From assembly GCA_016790075.1 (NCBI GenBank), contig JAEUPP010000013.1, positions 34,465 to 98,464 on the forward strand: 64,000 nt of DNA, given 5' to 3'. How positions within the stretch are numbered: the first letter of the stretch is position 1; every line of letters begins with the position of its first letter. A program made the position numbers and the translations under genes. This document shows positions 20,080 through 28,754 of this stretch, piece by piece. The DNA comes from Rhodanobacteraceae bacterium. Its GTDB lineage: Bacteria; Pseudomonadota; Gammaproteobacteria; Xanthomonadales; Rhodanobacteraceae. Below the pieces are notes generated by a model that was not told where the DNA came from, searched no databases, and worked only from the letters and a program-made list of their open reading frames with translations.

Positions 20080-20654
20080 GTGGTACCGGGACAAAGCGCT
20101 GCTTCTGGGCCGAATCCAGCGACAGCGAACGCATCTACCACGACACCGAATGGGGCCGGCCGCTGCACGGCGATCAGGCACTATTTGAATTTCTCTGCCT
20201 CGAAGGCGCCCAGGCCGGCCTGTCATGGCGCACCATCCTGGAAAAGCGGGCGCACTATCGCCGCGTATTTCACGATTTCGACATAGCCCGCTGCGCCAGG
20301 CTCACGGATGCGCAGCTCGAACGCGCCCTGGCTGACCCCGGCATCGTACGCAATCGCCTCAAGGTCTATGCGGTGCGGCGCAATGCACTCGCAACCCAGG
20401 CCGTACAGCGCGAGCACGGCAGCCTGGATGCCTATCTCTGGGCCTTCGTCGACGGCAAGCCGGTCGACAACAAACCACGCAGCCGAAACGATGTACCCGC
20501 GAGCACTGCGCTGTCAGACCGCCTCAGCAAGGCATTGCGCAAGCAGGGTTTCACCTTTGTCGGCAGCACCATCTGCTATGCATTTTTGCAGGCGACGGGC
20601 ATGGTCAACGATCATCTTGCCGACTGCTTCTGCCGCGAGGGCACCATCACATGA
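20076..20654 (+). CDS. tag: DNA-3-methyladenine glycosylase I
   Basis: 192 residues, full length. It excises 3-methyladenine from alkylated DNA. The zinc-binding residues are visible as C9 and H22 near the N-terminus (KRCFWAES, IYHDTEWG) and the H/C pair in NDHLADCFC at the C-terminus. FEFLCLEGAQAGLSW contains the catalytic-pocket Glu. Start and stop both overlap neighbouring genes by four bases. Confidence 0.95.
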   Translation: MSGTGTKRCFWAESSDSERIYHDTEWGRPLHGDQALFEFLCLEGAQAGLSWRTILEKRAHYRRVFHDFDIARCARLTDAQLERALADPGIVRNRLKVYAVRRNALATQAVQREHGSLDAYLWAFVDGKPVDNKPRSRNDVPASTALSDRLSKALRKQGFTFVGSTICYAFLQATGMVNDHLADCFCREGTIT

Positions 20655-21184
20655 ATACCCCGACAACCTATTCCCGCCTTGTGCGCGTACTGCACTGGTT
20701 CACGCTGCTTCTGCTGATAGCCGTCTATGCAACGGCCGAACTGCGTGGCTGGGCGCCGGACCGCCCGACGCGGACCGCCGTCATGCAATGGCATATGGCG
20801 CTGGGGTTGCTGGCGGCACTGCTCGTGTTGCCGCGTCTTGGCGCACGCCTGAGCCGACCCGCCCCGCCGATACTACCGCCGCCAGGACGGTTTGCACTGC
20901 TCGCTGCCAGAGCCATGCATATCACCTTGTATCTGTTCCTGATCGTGCAACCCTTGCTTGGCCTGGTAACCGCGCAAAGCGGTGAACGCGCCGTCGTCAT
21001 TCCCTTGACCGGCCTGACCCTGCCTGACCTGATCGTCAATGATCACGACCTGCACGAGTGGACCGAGGAAATGCACGTGCTGATCGGCAAGATCTTCTAT
21101 GCCGTGATAGGCCTGCATGCACTCGCGGCACTTGCCCACCACTACTACTTCCGCGACAACACCTTGCGCCGCATGCTGGGTTGA
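20651..21184 (+). CDS. cytochrome b561 family protein
   Basis: 177 residues with four predicted membrane segments. Haem-ligand histidines are visible in RVLHWFTLL (about H15), MQWHMALGLL, RAMHITLYLF and GLHALAALAHHY, the CybB pattern. It probably passes electrons from ubiquinol or reduces superoxide at the inner membrane. It overlaps tag by four bases and is the last gene of the SnoaL-like/tag/b561 unit. Confidence 0.92.
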   Translation: MNTPTTYSRLVRVLHWFTLLLLIAVYATAELRGWAPDRPTRTAVMQWHMALGLLAALLVLPRLGARLSRPAPPILPPPGRFALLAARAMHITLYLFLIVQPLLGLVTAQSGERAVVIPLTGLTLPDLIVNDHDLHEWTEEMHVLIGKIFYAVIGLHALAALAHHYYFRDNTLRRMLG

Positions 21185-21193
21185 TCTGAAGGC

Positions 21194-21943
21194 TCATTTT
21201 GAGGAGACGTATTTCTCGCGCCGTATATGCGGCACCGCCAGGCCCGCTTCCTTGAGCAGTGTGAACGCCTCGTCGACCATGTTCGGATTGCCGCAAAGAT
21301 AGGCGATATCGCCCTGCGGACTCGGCACCAGCTCCTTCAGCAACCCTTGCACGTGGCCATTGCGATCCTGCGTGCGCGGCTGCGCACGCGCCGCGCGCGA
21401 CAGGCAGGCGTGGTAGCGAAAACCTGGCACCTGCTGCTCGAATGCGCTGAAGTCGGCGTCGTAGAGCAGTTCCTGTTCGTTGCGCGCACCGAAGATCAGC
21501 ACGACCTCGCATTGACGCTCGGCGATGACGCGGCGCAGCTGGGGCAGCATCGCGCGATACGGTGTAATGCCGGTGCCGGTGCCGACGAGCAGATAGCGCT
21601 GGTTCGCATCCGCATCGAGCAGGCAAAAACGGCCGTAAGGGCCGCTGGCGGTGATCGTATCGCCGTGCTGCAGATTGCCCAGCAACGCCGTGGCCGCACC
21701 GCCATCGACGTAGGACACGGCGATCTCGATCTGGCGTATCGGTGTGCCGTCGCCCGCCCCCACGGTGGCAATCGAATAACTGCGCTTGGTCGGTTTGCCG
21801 TCGCTGTAGTGGAAATGGATCTGCAGGAACTGGCCGGGAACGAAGACGAAAGGCTGATCGTCAGCGCGTTCAAACACGAGATGGCGCACGCTGGGCGCGA
21901 GCATATAGCTGGACACCAGACGCAACGGAAACTGTTCAGCCAC
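21194..21943 (-). CDS. fpr: ferredoxin/flavodoxin--NADP(+) reductase
   Basis: 249 residues, matching bacterial subclass Fpr. RSYSIATVG binds FAD. LLVGTGTGITPYRAML is the NADP-binding glycine loop, and AYLCGNPNMVDEAFTLL precedes the C-terminus. It exchanges electrons between NADPH and ferredoxin or flavodoxin, often in oxidative stress and Fe-S biogenesis. It is convergent with cytochrome b561 (10 bases apart) and divergent from the ABC transporter genes. Confidence 0.93.
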   Translation of the reverse strand: MAEQFPLRLVSSYMLAPSVRHLVFERADDQPFVFVPGQFLQIHFHYSDGKPTKRSYSIATVGAGDGTPIRQIEIAVSYVDGGAATALLGNLQHGDTITASGPYGRFCLLDADANQRYLLVGTGTGITPYRAMLPQLRRVIAERQCEVVLIFGARNEQELLYDADFSAFEQQVPGFRYHACLSRAARAQPRTQDRNGHVQGLLKELVPSPQGDIAYLCGNPNMVDEAFTLLKEAGLAVPHIRREKYVSSK

Positions 21944-22008
21944 GAGGCAGGACCAATAGGCATCAAAGGGGGCCGTATACTACCCGCCCCTTCCGGACCC
22001 TGCAGCCC

Positions 22009-22944
22009 ATGAGCTCGTTCCCGGCGCTGGATGTGCGCAATCTCACCAAGACCTATGCAAACGGCGTAAACGCACTCAAGGGCGTCTCGCTATGCGTCGA
22101 ACCCGGCGACTTCTTTGCACTGCTCGGCCCCAACGGGGCGGGCAAATCGACCTTGATCGGCATTCTTTCCTCGCTGGTGAATGCCAGCGGCGGTGAAGCC
22201 GACGTGTTTGGCCGGTCCATTCACGCCGATCGCGGCGGCGCCATGCAGCTGATCGGCCTGGTGCCGCAGGAAATCAACTTCAACCAGTTCGAGACGCCGT
22301 TCGACATCTGCGTGAACCAGGCCGGTTTCTATGGCATTCCGCGCCGGATCGCCTGCGAACGCGCCGAGAAGTATCTGAATCAGCTCAGTCTCTGGGAAAA
22401 GAAAGGCGTCGCCTCGCGTACCCTGTCGGGCGGCATGAAGCGGCGCCTGATGATTGCGCGCGCCATGATGAACGAGCCGCGGTTGCTGATCCTGGACGAA
22501 CCCACCGCCGGCGTTGACATCGAAATCCGCCGCTCGATGTGGAAGTTCGTCAGCGAGATCAACCGTGCCGGCACTACCGTCATCCTGACCACGCATTATC
22601 TTGAGGAAGCCGAGCAGCTGTGCCGCAACATCGCCATCATCGACAAGGGCAGCATCATCGAAAACACGTCGATGAAACGCCTGCTGGCCAAGCTTGATGT
22701 GGAGACTTTCGTGCTCGATGTGGTCGCCGTGCCCGAGGCACTGCCCACGGTCGACGGCGTGCGCCTGACGCCGGTCGATGCGCATACGCTGGAAGCGGAG
22801 ATGTCGCGCACGCACGATCTGAACTCGCTGTTCGCCGCACTCAGCGCCAACGGCATCGTCGTGACCTCGATGCGCAACAAGGCCAATCGCCTCGAAGAAC
22901 TGTTCGTACGCCTTGTCGAAAACAATCAGGGCAAGGCCGCCTGA
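22009..22944 (+). CDS. ABC transporter ATP-binding protein (YadG-like)
   Basis: 311 residues with Walker A GPNGAGKST, Q-loop VPQEINFNQF, signature LSGGMKRRLMIARAMM and Walker B LLILDEPTAGVD. The closest pattern I recognise is YadG of E. coli, paired with the ABC-2 permease YadH that follows here. The substrate of YadGH is not established. The ATG at 22009 gives the normal family N-terminus. The stop is 43 bases before the permease. Confidence 0.92.
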   Translation: MSSFPALDVRNLTKTYANGVNALKGVSLCVEPGDFFALLGPNGAGKSTLIGILSSLVNASGGEADVFGRSIHADRGGAMQLIGLVPQEINFNQFETPFDICVNQAGFYGIPRRIACERAEKYLNQLSLWEKKGVASRTLSGGMKRRLMIARAMMNEPRLLILDEPTAGVDIEIRRSMWKFVSEINRAGTTVILTTHYLEEAEQLCRNIAIIDKGSIIENTSMKRLLAKLDVETFVLDVVAVPEALPTVDGVRLTPVDAHTLEAEMSRTHDLNSLFAALSANGIVVTSMRNKANRLEELFVRLVENNQGKAA

Positions 22945-22987
22945 GGCGACCGCCAGCTCACTCACCCCTTCGGTCAAACCACTGCGC

Positions 22988-23764
22988 ATGCAAACCCAAG
23001 CCAACTTCGTCGCCCTGGGAACCATTGTCCGCCGAGAGATCGCGCGCATCCTGCGCATCTGGGGCCAGACCCTGCTGCCGCCTGCGATCACCATGACGCT
23101 GTACTTCTTCATCTTCGGCAATATGATCGGCGCGCGCATTGGCGAGATGCAGCCCGGCATCAGCTATATCGATTTCATCGTGCCGGGGCTCATCATGATG
23201 AGCGTGATCCAGAACGCCTACGGCAATATTTCCAGCTCGTTCTTTGGTTCCAAGTTCGGCCGCTACGTCGAGGAAATGCTTGTCTCACCCATGCCAAGCT
23301 GGGTGATCCTGAGCGGCTATGTACTCGGTGCGGTCGTGCGCGGACTACTGGTCGGCGCCATCGTGCTGGGTGTTGCGATGTTCTTCACGCATATCCGTCT
23401 ACATCATGTGTTCGTCACTCTGACGACCTTTCTGCTGACCGCGGTCGTGTTCGCGCTGGCCGGCTTTGTCAACGCCGTCTACGCGAAGAAGTTCGACGAC
23501 ATCGCGATCGTGCCGACCTTCATACTGACCCCGCTGACCTACCTCGGCGGCGTGTTCTACCCGCTCGCAAGCCTCGGCGAACCCTGGCACACGATCTCGC
23601 TGGCCAACCCTATCGTCTATATGGTCAATGCGTTCCGCTACGGCTTGCTGGGTGTCAGCGACGTCAACCTCGTAGCCGCTTATGCGGTAATGCTTGCTGC
23701 AGCGGCGATTCTGGCCGTGTTCGGCTTGTACTTGCTCAAACGCGGTGTCGGCATGCGGGCCTGA
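22988..23764 (+). CDS. ABC-2 type permease (YadH-like)
   Basis: 258 residues with about six hydrophobic segments and the ABC-2 signature region (YEEMLVSPMPSW-like EEMLVSPMPSWVILSGY; PLTYLGGVFYPLASL). It forms an exporter with the upstream ATPase. An in-frame codon lies 75 bases upstream but overlaps the ATPase gene; the ATG at 22988 gives a normal N-terminus (MQTQANFVALGTIVRREI). Confidence 0.92.
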   Translation: MQTQANFVALGTIVRREIARILRIWGQTLLPPAITMTLYFFIFGNMIGARIGEMQPGISYIDFIVPGLIMMSVIQNAYGNISSSFFGSKFGRYVEEMLVSPMPSWVILSGYVLGAVVRGLLVGAIVLGVAMFFTHIRLHHVFVTLTTFLLTAVVFALAGFVNAVYAKKFDDIAIVPTFILTPLTYLGGVFYPLASLGEPWHTISLANPIVYMVNAFRYGLLGVSDVNLVAAYAVMLAAAAILAVFGLYLLKRGVGMRA

Positions 23765-23846
23765 ACACCCGGCGTCTGGCCCTTGGCGACGCTTGATATA
23801 AGATGCCGGGTCGGCAAGGTAGCCGTGGTGGGGGGATATTGTGGTC

Positions 23847-24878
23847 ATGGTCAATCCAGGTGCATCGCTGGCGGGGATACCCGGTGCGGGCGGTTCGTTC
23901 GCCCGCAGCCGCCCGCCTTTCCTGCCGCGTCAACTATCGGAAGAGGAACTGGCGCTGTTCATCAGCGCCGGGCAGCGCCGCGAGGTCGTGCCGCGCGAGA
24001 TGATCTTCCGCAAAGGCGAACTGGGTCGCACCATGTTCGTGATCGAGTCCGGCACTATCCAGCTGGAATTCGGCGACGGCATGCCCGACAAACTGATCGG
24101 TGCCCGGGAGTTTTTCGGCGAACTTGCCCTATTCATCGGCAACCACGCGCGTGTAGCCAATGCCATTGCCGCGGAAACCAGCGTGCTGCGCGTGATTGAA
24201 CACCCGGAATTTGAAACACTGCTGCAGACCCAGGCCCCGCTGCTCGCGCAATTCATGCGGCGCTCGTTCTCCTATCTGGTCGCGAGCGAACAGCAGCTTA
24301 TCCAGAACCTGAAGCGGCGCAATGAAGATCTGCTGGTTACTCTGGATTCGTTGCGCCAGACGCAGACGCAGTTGTCGACTGCCGAACGCCTGGTGCGCAC
24401 CGACGAGCTGACCGGCCTGTGCAACCGACGCGGGCTTTATCATTTCCTTGAAGAGTTGCGGGCTAACCGCGACCCCTCGCGGCGTCTTGGCTTGCTGCTG
24501 ATCGACATCGATCACTTCAAGCAGATCAACGATCACTACGGCCACCTGAGCGGCGACATCGCGCTGCGCGCGGTCGCACGCGAAGTGCAGCAGGCGGCGC
24601 TGACCTGCGACCTGCCCTGCCGCTTGGGCGGCGACGAATTCGCGCTACTGGTTCAGGTGCGCGACCCCGAAGAATTGCGTGACCGTGCCGCGCAGGTCAC
24701 CAGCGGCGTGCGTGCGCTGCGCTTCCACGCTCCGGCCGAGGGCTTGCTGGTCAGCGTCAGTATCGGCGGCAGCCTATGCCACGAAACGGCCGAATGGTCG
24801 GCCTGGTACAGCGATTCGGACTGTGCGCTCTACCTGGTCAAGGGCGAGGGCGGCGACAACTATCGCGTTATCGCCTGA
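23847..24878 (+). CDS. diguanylate cyclase-like protein with N-terminal cyclic-nucleotide-binding fold
   Basis: 343 residues. Residues about 40-150 form a cNMP-binding beta roll (IFRKGELGRTMFVIESGTIQ, then GAREFFGELALF). A short coiled linker leads to a GGDEF domain with the intact active-site loop RLGGDEFALL and metal-binding IDIDHFK. The autoinhibitory I-site, normally RxxD six residues before GGDEF, reads LTCD, so product inhibition is probably lost. The ATG at 23847 is used; a GTG at 23841 is only four bases after a GGGGGGA run. The Crp-type arginine of the phosphate cassette is not evident, so the ligand may not be cAMP. Confidence 0.88.
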   Translation: MVNPGASLAGIPGAGGSFARSRPPFLPRQLSEEELALFISAGQRREVVPREMIFRKGELGRTMFVIESGTIQLEFGDGMPDKLIGAREFFGELALFIGNHARVANAIAAETSVLRVIEHPEFETLLQTQAPLLAQFMRRSFSYLVASEQQLIQNLKRRNEDLLVTLDSLRQTQTQLSTAERLVRTDELTGLCNRRGLYHFLEELRANRDPSRRLGLLLIDIDHFKQINDHYGHLSGDIALRAVAREVQQAALTCDLPCRLGGDEFALLVQVRDPEELRDRAAQVTSGVRALRFHAPAEGLLVSVSIGGSLCHETAEWSAWYSDSDCALYLVKGEGGDNYRVIA

Positions 24879-24917
24879 GACCTCCACGGTCTGCCAGCGG
24901 CATCGCCGGTCGGCCTG

Positions 24918-24941
24918 AAAATGCTGCGATGCAGCATTTTT
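24918..24941. terminator. bidirectional-looking intrinsic terminator
   Basis: AAAATGCTGC and GCAGCATTTT pair across a three-base GAT loop, followed by one more T. It separates the GGDEF gene from the peptide-modification cyclase. Confidence 0.88.
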
Positions 24942-25094
24942 GACCCTGGACACTACCGGCTACTGCTTATTCCTGATACGTAGGCGTACACTTTTGCGCT
25001 AGGCCCAAGCGTTGTTGCGCTCGCTGTAAACAGTAAGCGCGCATAACGCCATCGGGAATACCTGCCGCTTGCCGTACGTTCTGGAGTCTTGGGC

Positions 25095-27758
25095 ATGAAT
25101 GCCTTGGTGTCGCCTACGGAATCGCAACCGTCACCACGTCAGAGCACGCCCTTGCTGCGCACGCTCGCGCTGTGCGACCTCGTCGACTCCACCAGTCTCG
25201 TCGAGCGGCTGGGCGACCAGCCGGCGGCCCAGCTGCTGCGCCGCCACGATCGCATGGCGCGCGACCTCATGCTGGCCCACGAAGGCCAGGAGATCGACAA
25301 GACCGATGGTTTCCTGGTCCTGTTCGAGCGCCCGATCCAGGCCATCGCCTTCGCCCTGGCCTATCAACGGGAACTGCAGCATCTGGGTGCGGACGAAAAG
25401 GTCGAGCTGAAAGCACGCATCGGCATTCATGTCGGCGATGTGCTGGTCTGGCAGAACGAACCCGGCGATGTAATCCACGGCGCCAAGCCGCTGGAAGTTG
25501 AAGGTCTGGTCAAACCCGTGACCGCACGGCTCGCCTCGCTGGCCTTGCCGGGACAAGTCCTCGTATCCGGCGTGGCCGCCAGTCTCGCGCAACGTGCCCA
25601 CGCCGAACTCGGCGCCAAGGCTGACCGCACGCGCTGGATCAACCATGGCCGCTATCGTTTCAAGGGCGTGCCCGAACCTCAGGTCGTCTACGAAGTCGGC
25701 GAGGTCGGCTTTGCGCCACTGCGCCAGCCGCCGTATTCGGGCAAGGCCTGGCGCGAGGTACCCTGGTGGCGCCGTCCCGGCACCATGTTTATCGAAGCCG
25801 GAATTGCCGCAGCCGCTATCGTGCTGGGCATCTGGCTGATACTGCGGCCACCGGCCGCCATTGCCTTCGCCGAACGTGACTGGGTGGTACTGGGCGACCT
25901 GCAGAACCTGACCGGCCAGGCCAATCTCGACGACACCCTGCGCACGGCGCTGCGCCTAAGTGTCGAGCAATCGCGTTATGTCAACGTGGTATCCGATCTG
26001 CAGGTCCGCGATTCCGTGCGGCGCATGCGCCGCGACCCCGCCAATACGCGTATCGATCGCGCCATCGGCGCTGAAGTCGCCTTGCGCGAAGGCGCACGCG
26101 CCCTCGTACTGCCCAGCATCGCCGAAGTCGGCGGCAAGCTGCGCGTGACCGCCGAGGTCATCGATCCGGGCAGCCAGACCACGGTCTACACCGATTCGGC
26201 GGAAGGCAGCGGTATCGAGTCGGTGCTGACCTCGCTGGACCGGATCAATGCGCAGCTGCGCGCGCGACTTGGTGAATCACTGGCTCAGGTCAAGACGACC
26301 AGCCAGCCGCTGGCGAAGGTGACGACTGACAACCTTGAAGCGCTGCGAGCGTATTCGCTGGCGCGCAAGGCGGCTACCGAGGGCAACGGCGATACGGCTC
26401 TGGATCTATACGAGCAGGCGATCCGGCTCGATCCGGAGTTTGGGCTTGCTTATCTGAGTCGCGCTGGGTTGCGCCTGGGGGCCGATGACAAACGGCGCGC
26501 CAAGGAAGATATCGAGCGCGCAAAGGCATTGCGCGAACGCCTTCCCGCACGCGAACAGCTCTATATGGATGCCCTCGCAGCCAGCTTCGCCAAACCTTCC
26601 GATATCCAGAAGAAATGGGCGCTATTGGGCGAAATGTATCCCGACCATTATGCAGCATTCGCAAATCTTGCGCATTTTATATACGTGTACGACGGGCGAT
26701 ACGCTGAAGCCATCCGCGTCGCGGAGAAGGCAATCGCCCCGAACTACCCGCGCAGCGGCAATACACACTATTTGCTCGGCCAGCTGTATACGGCGAGCGA
26801 AATGCCGCAAAAGGCGAAGCTCCATTTGCAACGCGCCAAGGAATTGAACTCACAAAGGCAAGGCACTTTCATTGTCGATGCGGCAGCGAGCATGCGCCGC
26901 TTTGCCGAAGCAGATGCTGAAATGGCCGCCGCAAAGCCTCTTGGCGTACCGAGCAACGACGTGCTACAGCATCGCTTGCGAGTCGCACTAGCTGTTGACA
27001 AGGGGCTATGGCGCGACGCGCTGGCACGCGCAGATGAAGCAGAGACTGCAGCGGCAGCGGTGGGACCACTCCCGACTCGTCTGTTTCAAGGCACCAAGCT
27101 TTCGCTGCAGGCCATCGCAACGCCGGGCACCGAATTCGCGCGTCAGATCAATGCCTACGCACGCAACGAAATCTCTGCACTGAGCGACTCGCAGAACTAC
27201 GACCGCGACCAGTCACTCTTCGGAGTCTTTTTCGCAGCATATCTCGCGGCACGCAACGGCGACGAAGAACTCGCGAAGTCCGTAGCTGCTCCTGTAGTCG
27301 ATCATGCCGACATCAAACACTACCGCTATGTTGCTGATATGGCGGCACTGGCCCAAGCGCAGCTCTCAATCACTAAAGGTGATGCCAAAGCGGCACTGAT
27401 ACTGCTATCGGCTCGGATTGATGGGGCGGAACTCTATCTGCTGCACAGTGGACTGCGCGACGCGCACACTCTAGCTGGCAATCTAGACGATGCTGCGCGC
27501 GAGGCGCAGTGGCTGGCGCAGCATCGTGGTCGCGCCTATGCCGAATACAACGCTACACAGATTCTTAAGGCACTCAATGTTGCGGAATCGAACCTCGCCG
27601 TACTCAGCGAAGCGGAGATCGCGCTACTGCAGAAAAAGACAACCATATCTGCAAGCAAACTAGCCGATTTTCTCCGCCTATGGCCTGAAGCAGAATTACC
27701 GGCGCCCCTGAAGCGCCGCGTGGACGCAGTCCGCAAGGACGCCGGCGATCATTCTTAG
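25095..27758 (+). CDS. putative peptide modification system cyclase (class III cyclase domain, TM, TPR)
   Basis: 887 residues from an ATG eight bases after GGAG. Residues about 20-200 form a class III adenylate/guanylate cyclase homology domain (LALCDLVDSTSL; KTDGFLVLF; RIGIHVGDV). One membrane helix follows (about 232-250), placing the rest in the periplasm. Residues about 258-390 resemble the TolB-like FlgO-type domain of such proteins, and TPR-like helices fill the remainder. Metal-ligand Asp residues (D28, D71) are kept. The catalytic Asn position reads Pro (LVKPVTARL), with Arg145 kept. The architecture and the neighbours match the family I know as 'putative peptide modification system cyclase'. 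The stop overlaps the convergent peptide gene by four bases. Confidence 0.82.
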   Translation: MNALVSPTESQPSPRQSTPLLRTLALCDLVDSTSLVERLGDQPAAQLLRRHDRMARDLMLAHEGQEIDKTDGFLVLFERPIQAIAFALAYQRELQHLGADEKVELKARIGIHVGDVLVWQNEPGDVIHGAKPLEVEGLVKPVTARLASLALPGQVLVSGVAASLAQRAHAELGAKADRTRWINHGRYRFKGVPEPQVVYEVGEVGFAPLRQPPYSGKAWREVPWWRRPGTMFIEAGIAAAAIVLGIWLILRPPAAIAFAERDWVVLGDLQNLTGQANLDDTLRTALRLSVEQSRYVNVVSDLQVRDSVRRMRRDPANTRIDRAIGAEVALREGARALVLPSIAEVGGKLRVTAEVIDPGSQTTVYTDSAEGSGIESVLTSLDRINAQLRARLGESLAQVKTTSQPLAKVTTDNLEALRAYSLARKAATEGNGDTALDLYEQAIRLDPEFGLAYLSRAGLRLGADDKRRAKEDIERAKALRERLPAREQLYMDALAASFAKPSDIQKKWALLGEMYPDHYAAFANLAHFIYVYDGRYAEAIRVAEKAIAPNYPRSGNTHYLLGQLYTASEMPQKAKLHLQRAKELNSQRQGTFIVDAAASMRRFAEADAEMAAAKPLGVPSNDVLQHRLRVALAVDKGLWRDALARADEAETAAAAVGPLPTRLFQGTKLSLQAIATPGTEFARQINAYARNEISALSDSQNYDRDQSLFGVFFAAYLAARNGDEELAKSVAAPVVDHADIKHYRYVADMAALAQAQLSITKGDAKAALILLSARIDGAELYLLHSGLRDAHTLAGNLDDAAREAQWLAQHRGRAYAEYNATQILKALNVAESNLAVLSEAEIALLQKKTTISASKLADFLRLWPEAELPAPLKRRVDAVRKDAGDHS

Positions 27759-28009
27759 TCTGCTCTGAGGTCGTGAATGACCGCATCCAGAGTACCGCCA
27801 AGCTGCTTCTGTATTACGGCACGCGAAGTCTTCAACGTCTGAGGATCCGCTAACTGCTTGCACTGCGCAAAGCATTTCGCCAGTTCCACCGGTGCGCCGA
27901 TCTGCTTGAGTGCCGCCTCCGGATCTTTAAGTAACAACGCACGGAATTCGTCGTCGGAACTCAGTTTGTCGAGTAGCGTATCCACCTGCGCAGACGTAAG
28001 ACTAGCCAT
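27755..28009 (-). CDS. putative modified peptide (NHLP-type leader), copy 1
   Basis: 84 residues. The N-terminal half (SAQVDTLLDKLSSDDEFR, then ALLLKDPEAALKQIGAP) has the FRxxLLxDPxxAL pattern of nitrile-hydratase-like leader peptides used by RiPP systems. The second half carries CFAQC (C46, C50), a GG at 71-72 and the conserved tail IHDLR. No signal peptide or membrane helix is present. The ATG at 28007-28009 follows AGGGGG; a GTG directly before it is less well placed. About 59 of 84 positions match copy 2. It has its own sigma-70-like promoter. Confidence 0.8.
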   Translation of the reverse strand: MASLTSAQVDTLLDKLSSDDEFRALLLKDPEAALKQIGAPVELAKCFAQCKQLADPQTLKTSRAVIQKQLGGTLDAVIHDLRAD

Positions 28010-28047
28010 CACAATTCCCCCTAGTTGCCACCACCCGTGGCCGGACG

Positions 28048-28076
28048 AGTGTAACGAGCAAGCAGCAGGCCAACAA
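28048..28076 (-). promoter_or_regulatory. sigma-70-like promoter of modified-peptide copy 1
   Basis: On the minus strand, TTGTTG (28071-28076), a 17-base spacer and TACACT (28048-28053), about 38 bases before the start codon. The same arrangement stands before copy 2. Confidence 0.62.
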
Positions 28077-28191
28077 TTAGTTCACGCGGGCAACACACCG
28101 CTACAGTAGGTACCGAAAAGCTACGCGGTCGCCGCGGAATATAGCCACGAATACCAAGCAACCGCGCGGAATCAGCGCGAATTTATCGACC

Positions 28192-28536
28192 TCAGCTCAC
28201 GCGAAGGTCATGAATGTTTGCACTTAGTGTCGCACCTATCTGCTGCCGAATCGCCGCACGCGACGCTTTCAGCGTCTCCGCATCAGCCAATTGCTTGCAC
28301 TTCCCAAAGCACTTCACCAGCTCGATAGGCGCGCCTATCTGCCCGAGCGCAGCGGCCGGATCGCTGAGCAACAGCGCTCGAAACGCGTCATCGCTGCTCA
28401 GCTTATCTAGCAGCATATCCACCTGCGCCGAAGCAAGGCGTACCGTCGCGGGGGCGGCCGTCGCTGACCGGAATTCGTCAGTCGAGCCCGCCTTGTCGAG
28501 CACTGTATCCAGCTGCCCAGCAGTGAAACTATCCAT
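28192..28536 (-). CDS. putative modified peptide (NHLP-type leader), copy 2 with duplicated leader helix
   Basis: 114 residues. Residues 31-114 align end to end with copy 1 and share FRALLLSDPAAALGQIGAP, CFGKC (C76, C80) and the IHDLR tail. The extra N-terminus (4-23, FTAGQLDTVLDKAGSTDEFR) repeats the first leader helix found again at 35-53, so an internal duplication is visible. The ATG at 28534-28536 is used because AAGGA lies six bases upstream; another ATG two codons earlier abuts that ribosome site. The GG of copy 1 is GA here. Confidence 0.78.
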   Translation of the reverse strand: MDSFTAGQLDTVLDKAGSTDEFRSATAAPATVRLASAQVDMLLDKLSSDDAFRALLLSDPAAALGQIGAPIELVKCFGKCKQLADAETLKASRAAIRQQIGATLSANIHDLRVS

Positions 28537-28574
28537 TGCCATTCCTTATCGTTGCCGCCAATTGCGGCCGGGCG

Positions 28575-28603
28575 AGTTTAGTGGGCAGGTTGCTGGTCAA
28601 CAA
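28575..28603 (-). promoter_or_regulatory. sigma-70-like promoter of modified-peptide copy 2
   Basis: On the minus strand, TTGTTG (28598-28603), a 17-base spacer and TAAACT (28575-28580). Downstream bases up to the start codon resemble those of copy 1 (shared CTCGNCCGGCC core), showing that promoter and gene were duplicated together. Confidence 0.6.
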
Positions 28604-28754
28604 CGGGTTCCGGCTGCAGGCACCGGCCAGTCCTTGCGACATAGGCTCGTGTGCTTGTCGCAACGGCATTCAGCCGCTAGTGTCGCGCCGGCTGTTGGCG
28701 GCCACTGTCGAATGTGGCAACCCGTATCTTGGTATCACATTCCCGGAGTTCCGC

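Noticed and set aside
22009-23764. Exporter for the modified peptides
   Set aside because: The YadGH-like pair lies upstream of an unrelated GGDEF gene and a terminator, with no peptidase domain; a link to the cassette is not supported.
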